A stretch of DNA of 64,000 nucleotides from Sanderia malayensis (taxonomy: Eukaryota; Cnidaria; Scyphozoa; Semaeostomeae; Pelagiidae). The stretch is from assembly GCA_013076295.1 (NCBI GenBank), contig RQOL01000392.1:124001-188000 (forward strand), in the 5' to 3' direction. Position numbers and translations under genes: made by a program. Under the pieces are notes generated by a model. That model saw nothing but the letters and a program-made list of their open reading frames with translations. It was not told the origin of the DNA and did no database searches. Below are positions 59,293-64,000 of this stretch, piece after piece. Position 1 is the first letter of the stretch. Every line of letters begins with the position of its first letter.

Positions 59293-59705
59293 TATGTATG
59301 TATGTATGTATGTATGGGCATGAGCGGTAGCGAATGCAGCGCGCGAAGCGCGCCAACCAGATTAAGCTTTATTTACTTGACGGGCTCCGGGGAGGGAGCG
59401 AAGCGACCGAACCCGGCTCATGTATGTATGTATGTATGTATGTTATGTATGTATGTATGTATGTATGTATGTATGTATGTATGTATGTATGTATGTATGT
59501 ATGTATGTATGTATGTATGTATGTATGTATGTATGTATGTATGTATGTATGTATGTATGTATGTATGTATGTATGTATGTATGTATGTATGTATGTATGG
59601 GCATGAGCGGGAGCGAATGCAGCGCGCGAAGCGCGCCAACCACATTAAGCTTTTGTCGCTTGGGGGGCTCCGGGGAGGGAGCGAAGCGACCGGGCCCCCG
59701 GCTAG
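59287..59705 (+). repeat. (GTAT)n with two 3'-end units of E7
   Basis: A unit at about 59317-59420 ends ACCCGGCTCATG. About 180 bp of (GTAT)n follow, broken once by GTTATG, then the terminal unit at about 59599-59705, with GCGCGCGAAGCGCGC, GGGAGCGAAGCGACC and GGGCCCCCGGCTAG. Confidence 0.87.
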
Positions 59706-60699
59706 TCTATATATACTATTCTACGATCACACGTGACCCGCCGACTGTGAACAATGGGCTATTGTTTGGTGAACAATCGACGTTCGAAAAAACAATGGGA
59801 TCAAAGGAATTTCGTTGTGATCAAAAAGGCTTTTTTCCTGGGGGTCAATAAGGGTGCAAATTGGTATCAAAATGATCGCTGCACTCTGCTGATCAAAGTA
59901 AAGTATGTGGCTAATTTCTACTCCAAACGGTTCGGGAGTTATGGCCCATTTTGTGTTCCGACTTTCTAGAAAGTTCTGAGGACAGAGTTAATGAGATGCA
60001 AAACGACCAGGGAGAAGCACGTGTTTTTTTAGTTGAACGGGCGGCAACTTGCTCAGGTTTAACCATGAATACGTGCCGGAAATCAATTGTAAAGACGTGT
60101 CAATTGTTGTCATGACCTGTGGAGACAATTGGTGGACAATTATTTCAAGGTATTTCCTTTATTCAATTGTTTTTGGCTTTAAATAGCACGAGTTTTGTTT
60201 TGTTTCACCTCACGTTTTTCTTTCGGCTCGAGGGCCTATCCAAAACACGAAGACAATTTTGATTTTCTCGGGTCGTTCTGGGCCGATTTTCTCCATTTAA
60301 ACTTTCGATAACTGTTTATTTACACAAGAACTAAAGTTATATGGCTTTGTTTTTTTGTTTTGTTGATTTTCCTCTGTTTTTGGACAGTTTTGGCTGAGTT
60401 TGGGTTTTGCTGGAAAACACGAAATTTTCTTGCCACACGCGTGTGTTTTGCATTTGCGAAAATTAATTTTTAACCTGCCAAAACTTTGCTTTTTTCACCC
60501 AAATACTTTCGATAAATGTTCGCCAAGCTATTAGCTTCATGTTGATGTTTTCGTGGGGTGTGTAGGACAAAAATTGGCCACGTTAATTTAAGTTGAAAGT
60601 TGTTGAATCGTGTTTTAAATGCTATTTTTTTCACGGGTTTGATTTCAGGGCTATTTTTGATCAACAAAATCATGTCTTGGACATCAAAAATGTACAACT

Positions 60700-62560
60700 A
60701 AAATTGCGAAAAGCATTTCAAATGCACACAAGTACTTTCGATACTTATTCGCCAAGGTATCAGCTTCATGTTGCTGTAATTTGAGTTAAAATGGACAAAT
60801 TTTGACCAAGTTAGGGAAATTTTTGTGTTTTGAAAGTTCGCTGATGAAAAAATTTTTTCACGGGTTTTTTGTTTTTTTGAAGTAAAGAGGCCCATAAAAT
60901 TCAAAACAACACTGTTAAGAAATCTAACTGCTTTAATCGGATTCGCTGTTTTCTTACCTACAGTTTGATATATATTTTATTGCAGATTGAGTTTAAATTT
61001 CCCAGGATGGATTATATTTTTGATAGGAACTAATTTTCTCAAACTTCACAGTGATGTAATACGCGTGATCAGGAAGAGCAGGTCTTCAACCTCAAATATA
61101 CCCAACTAAAATTGCGAAAAGCTTTTCACATGCACCCAAGTACTTTCGATACTTATTCGCCAAGGTATCAGCTTCATGTTGCTGTAATTTGAGTTAAAAT
61201 GGACAAATTTTGACCAAGTTAGGGAAATTTTTGTGTTTTGAAAGTTGGCTGATGAAAAAATTTTTTCACGGGTTTTTTGTTTTTTTGAAGTAAAGAGGCC
61301 CATAAAATTCAAAACAACACTGTTAAGAAATCTAACTGCTTTAATCGGATTCGCTGTTTTCTTACCTACAGTTTGATATATATTTTATTGCAGATTGAGT
61401 TTAAATTTCCCAGGATGGATTATATTTTTGATAGGAACTAATTTTCTCAAACTTCACAGTGATGTAATACGCGTGATCAGGAAGAGCAGGTCTTCAACCT
61501 CAAATATACCCAACTAAAATTGCGAAAAGCTTTTCACATGCACCCAAGTACTTTCGATACTTATTCCGCAAGGTATCAGCTTCATGTTGGTGTAGTTTGA
61601 GTTAAAATGGACAAATTTTGACCAAGTTAGGGGAATTTTTGTGTTTTTAAAGTTGGCTGATGAATAAATTTTTCAACGGGTTTTGTGTTGGGCTGCAGTA
61701 AACAGGCCCGGAAAACTCAAAACAACATTTTTAAGAAATCTAATTGCTTTAGTCGGATTCGCTGTTCTCTTAGCTACAGTTTGATATATATTTTATTGCA
61801 GATTGAGTTTAAATTTCCCAGGATGGATTATATTTTTGATAGGAACTAATTTTCTCAAACTTCACAGTGATGTAATATGCGTGATCAGGAAGAGCAGGTC
61901 TTTAGCTTCAAAAATAACCAACTAAATTTGTGAAAAGCAATTCATATGCACCCAAGTACTTTCGATACTTATTTGCCAAGGTATTACCTTCATGTTGGTG
62001 TAATTTGAGTTCAAATGGACCAATTTTGACCAAGTTAGGGGAATTTTTGTGTTTTTAAAGTTGGCTGATGAATAACTTTTTTCACGGCTTTTGTCTTGGG
62101 CTGCACTAAATACTCCCTTAAAATTCAAAACAACACTGTTAAGAAATGTGAATATATTTATCGGATTCGCTGTATTCTTAGCTACAGTTTGATATATATT
62201 TTTTTGCAGATTGAGTTCAAATTTTCCAGGATGGATTATATTTTTGATAGGAACTAATTTTCTCAAACTTCACAGTGAAGTTATATCCTTGATCAGGAAA
62301 AGCAGGTCTTGAGCTTCAAAAATAACCAACTAAATTTGTGAAAAGCAATTCATATGCACCCAAGTACTTTCGATACTTATTCGCCAAGGTATTACCTTCA
62401 TGTTGATGTATTTTGAGATCAAATGGACTAATTTTCACCAAGTTAGGGAAATTTTTGTGTTTTGAAAGTTGGCTGATGAAAAAACTTTTTCACGGCTTTT
62501 GTGTTGGGCTGCACTAAATACTCTCTTAAAATTCAAAACAAAACTGTTAAGAAATGTGAA
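60700..62560. repeat. about 4.5 tandem copies of a 408-bp unit in the E8 5' block
   Basis: ATGCACxCAAGTACTTTCGA recurs at about 60721, 61130, 61538, 61946 and 62354, a 407-408 bp period. Units carry GGCTGATGAA, AAAATTCAAAACAACACTG, TTTTATTGCAGATTGAG and GATCAGGAAGAGCAGG. The first two are nearly identical and the later ones more diverged. Other elements have one copy of this segment. Confidence 0.88.
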
Positions 62561-62800
62561 TATATTTATCGGATTCTCTGTTTCCTTAGCTACAGTTTGA
62601 TACATTTTTTATTAGAGATTGAGTTTAAATTTTCCAAGATTGATTAAATTTTTGAAGGCAACTTTTTTTTTTCAAACTTCACACTGAAGCTATCAACCTT
62701 CGGCTTTCAGGGGGGCGGCAGGGTGAGCGCAGGGCGGTCGATTGTCAGGGGGGAAGATTCGAGCTCCCACCTTTACTTTCTTTAGAAATGTGGCGTCGTG

Positions 62801-63062
62801 TGTATTGTAGGGTATGTATGGTAGGGTATGTATTGTAGGGTATGTATTGTAGGTTATGTATTGTAGGGTATGTATTGTAGGGTATGTATTGTCGGGAATG
62901 TATGTAGGGTATGTATTGTGGGGTTTGTATTGTAGGGTATGTATTGTACGGTTTGTATTGTAGGGTATGTATTTTAGGGTATTTATAGTAGGGTATGTAT
63001 TGTAGGGTATGTATTGTAGGGTATGTATCCTGGGTATGTATTGTAGGGTATGTATTGTAGGG
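62801..63062. repeat. 14-bp minisatellite array in E8
   Basis: About 18 diverged GGTATGTATTGTAG copies, shorter than in the other short units. Confidence 0.9.
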
Positions 63063-63190
63063 TATGTATGTATGTATGTATGTATGGGCATGAGCGGCAG
63101 CGAATGCAGCGCACGAAGTGCGCCAACCAGATTAAGCTTCTTTTACTTGACGGGCTGGGGCGAACGAGCGAAGTGAGTGATGACCCCTAG

Positions 63191-64000
63191 TTATATATAT
63201 ATAGTATGATACAGTATAGCATTATAATACAGTATAATATTGCATGGCCATGTATAGTATTTTTGGGTATAATGTTGTATTATACTTATACTTCTATTTT
63301 TAATGTTGTATTGAATAGCATGTTCAAGCAGTTTTTTTTAGGTTTTTTTTAGGCAATCATATGTGCAATCATATTTGTTAATGTATTTCAATACTTTGTA
63401 GTATCCTTCATTGATAAATACACAGACAATGAAAAAAATGCAGTATTGATGACAGAATATTAAGGACATACAACAAAGGTTGAAAGGAGATGACTTCAAC
63501 TTATAATTTTTATAGTTGCAACAAAAACTGTATATCTTACAACATAAATGTACTATTTACCTGAATATATTCTACCAGTGAAGCGTGCAGCATTATATGT
63601 GCTTATCTTCAAAAGTCTTCCTTTCTGTAGTCATTTCTTCTCATAATTTATCACACTACAAGGGTGTTTCTACCCACATACTACTAACAATATTTACGCA
63701 TTCTGTGACATTTCTAGGAGGCCTCCATTTCACTTATCTATGTTTTATTCTACGAGGCCATCTTCATTCTGTTGCTATGGTATTCATATTCAAAATTATC
63801 TTCACCACGCAACGCGCCAAAAACAATTTCCGTTCGTCTTCGTCCATTGTCCAAAGCAGAGGCAAGGTCAACAGGTAAATTGTTTTCACCTCATTACTGA
63901 TATTTTATACCTTTAAATATTAACAAAGACAATTACAAATAATACCCGAATTTTTTATTACATGCATAACTATTTCCATGTATTTAATCACTCCTCATTT
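63191..64000. other. sequence right of the array, no supported gene
   Basis: Starts TTATATATATATAG and stays AT-rich to about 63580. A 97-codon frame at 63585-63878 (MQHYMCLSSKVFL...) is unrecognised and hydrophobic. Within it CGCGCCAAAAA at about 63813-63823 reads as an E2F-type TTTTTGGCGCG on the minus strand, and CAACAG|GTAAAT near 63877 is donor-like. So it may be a promoter and leader exon like P1 and P2 rather than a coding sequence. It could be another giant element entered without the usual 5' block, or host flank. Confidence 0.3.

Larger units (their letters stand above)
56153..59705 (+). mobile_element. non-autonomous Helitron E7 (3553 bp)
   Basis: Starts TCTCTTATATAATAAAATG, ends CGGGCCCCCGGCTAG. 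The 5' block (56153-57637) has CACACGTGACC and a doubled AACAATG cluster. The size excess over its sisters is the long array (57638-59292). A 103-codon frame at 56420-56731 is the recurring 5'-block frame. Confidence 0.85.
59706..63190 (+). mobile_element. non-autonomous Helitron E8 (3485 bp), right end of the array
   Basis: Starts TCTATATATACTATTCTACG. The 5' block runs to 62800 and is enlarged by a 408-bp tandem duplication. A short array and one terminal unit follow. The terminus differs: after the compensated GCGCACGAAGTGCGC hairpin it reads CGGGCTGGGGCGAACGAGCG, AAGTGAGTGATGACCCCTAG, then T. The end is still hairpin plus CTAG, followed by T as expected at a Helitron insertion site, and no new TCT start follows. 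Confidence 0.78.

Overview
The window is eukaryotic nuclear DNA, most likely from an aquatic invertebrate animal. It is AT-rich, genes are split by short GT-AG introns, there are no bacterial-style operons, and almost everything belongs to rolling-circle (Helitron) transposons, minisatellites or other mobile elements. I cannot name the species and see no ordinary host gene. The assembly contains a 100-N gap at 14290-14389.

The main structure, read directly from the sequence, is an uninterrupted head-to-tail array of Helitrons. Each unit starts with TCT plus a TATATA-type stretch and a CACGTGACC motif, and ends with a GC-rich hairpin followed by CTAG (CCAG once). At seven junctions the 3' end of one unit abuts the 5' TC of the next (2034/2035, 4277/4278, 6826/6827, 31678/31679, 34202/34203, 56152/56153, 59705/59706). 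At an eighth junction (29010/29011) the end reads CCAG. The units are: partial E0 (1-2034), E1 (2035-4277), E2 (4278-6826), E3 (6827-29010), E4 (29011-31678), E5 (31679-34202), E6 (34203-56152), E7 (56153-59705) and E8 (59706-63190). E3 and E6 are giant, about 22 kb, and carry the transposition genes. The others are 2.2-3.6 kb non-autonomous derivatives: a shared AT-rich 5' block of 1.0-1.5 kb, an array of a 14-bp repeat, a (GTAT)n tract, and one to three copies of the 3'-end unit. The order is short, short, long, short, short, long, short, short.

E3 holds an apparently intact RepHel gene: 8 coding exons at 20191-26378, 1668 aa, with a Cys motif, an HUH nuclease with two tyrosines, and a PIF1-type helicase. 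It also holds a small companion gene (gene 1) and fragments of a third gene. Its 5' half is present three times (A 9417-14289, B 14390-16545, C 16820 onward) around the N gap, and an assembly artefact is likely. E6 holds a second RepHel (37541-43708) with three single-base frameshifts.

Inside E6, two identical-length 279-bp terminal-inverted-repeat elements (46504-46782 and 51936-52214) bracket a 5.2-kb segment. It has three about 360-bp tandem units, an intact single-exon HUH Rep with an SF3-like ATPase domain (48190-49473), a frameshifted Tc1/mariner-type transposase on the minus strand (50384-51462), and an inverted copy of the tandem unit at the far side. Downstream is a diverged gene 1 (53291-53960) and a remnant of gene 3.

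Promoter-like blocks in front of gene 1 and RepHel share an E2F-type motif (GGCGGGAAA or GGCGCGAA) next to a TTTAAAA box, which suggests S-phase-linked expression of the replicative machinery. The array ends at 63190; the last 0.8 kb is different sequence.
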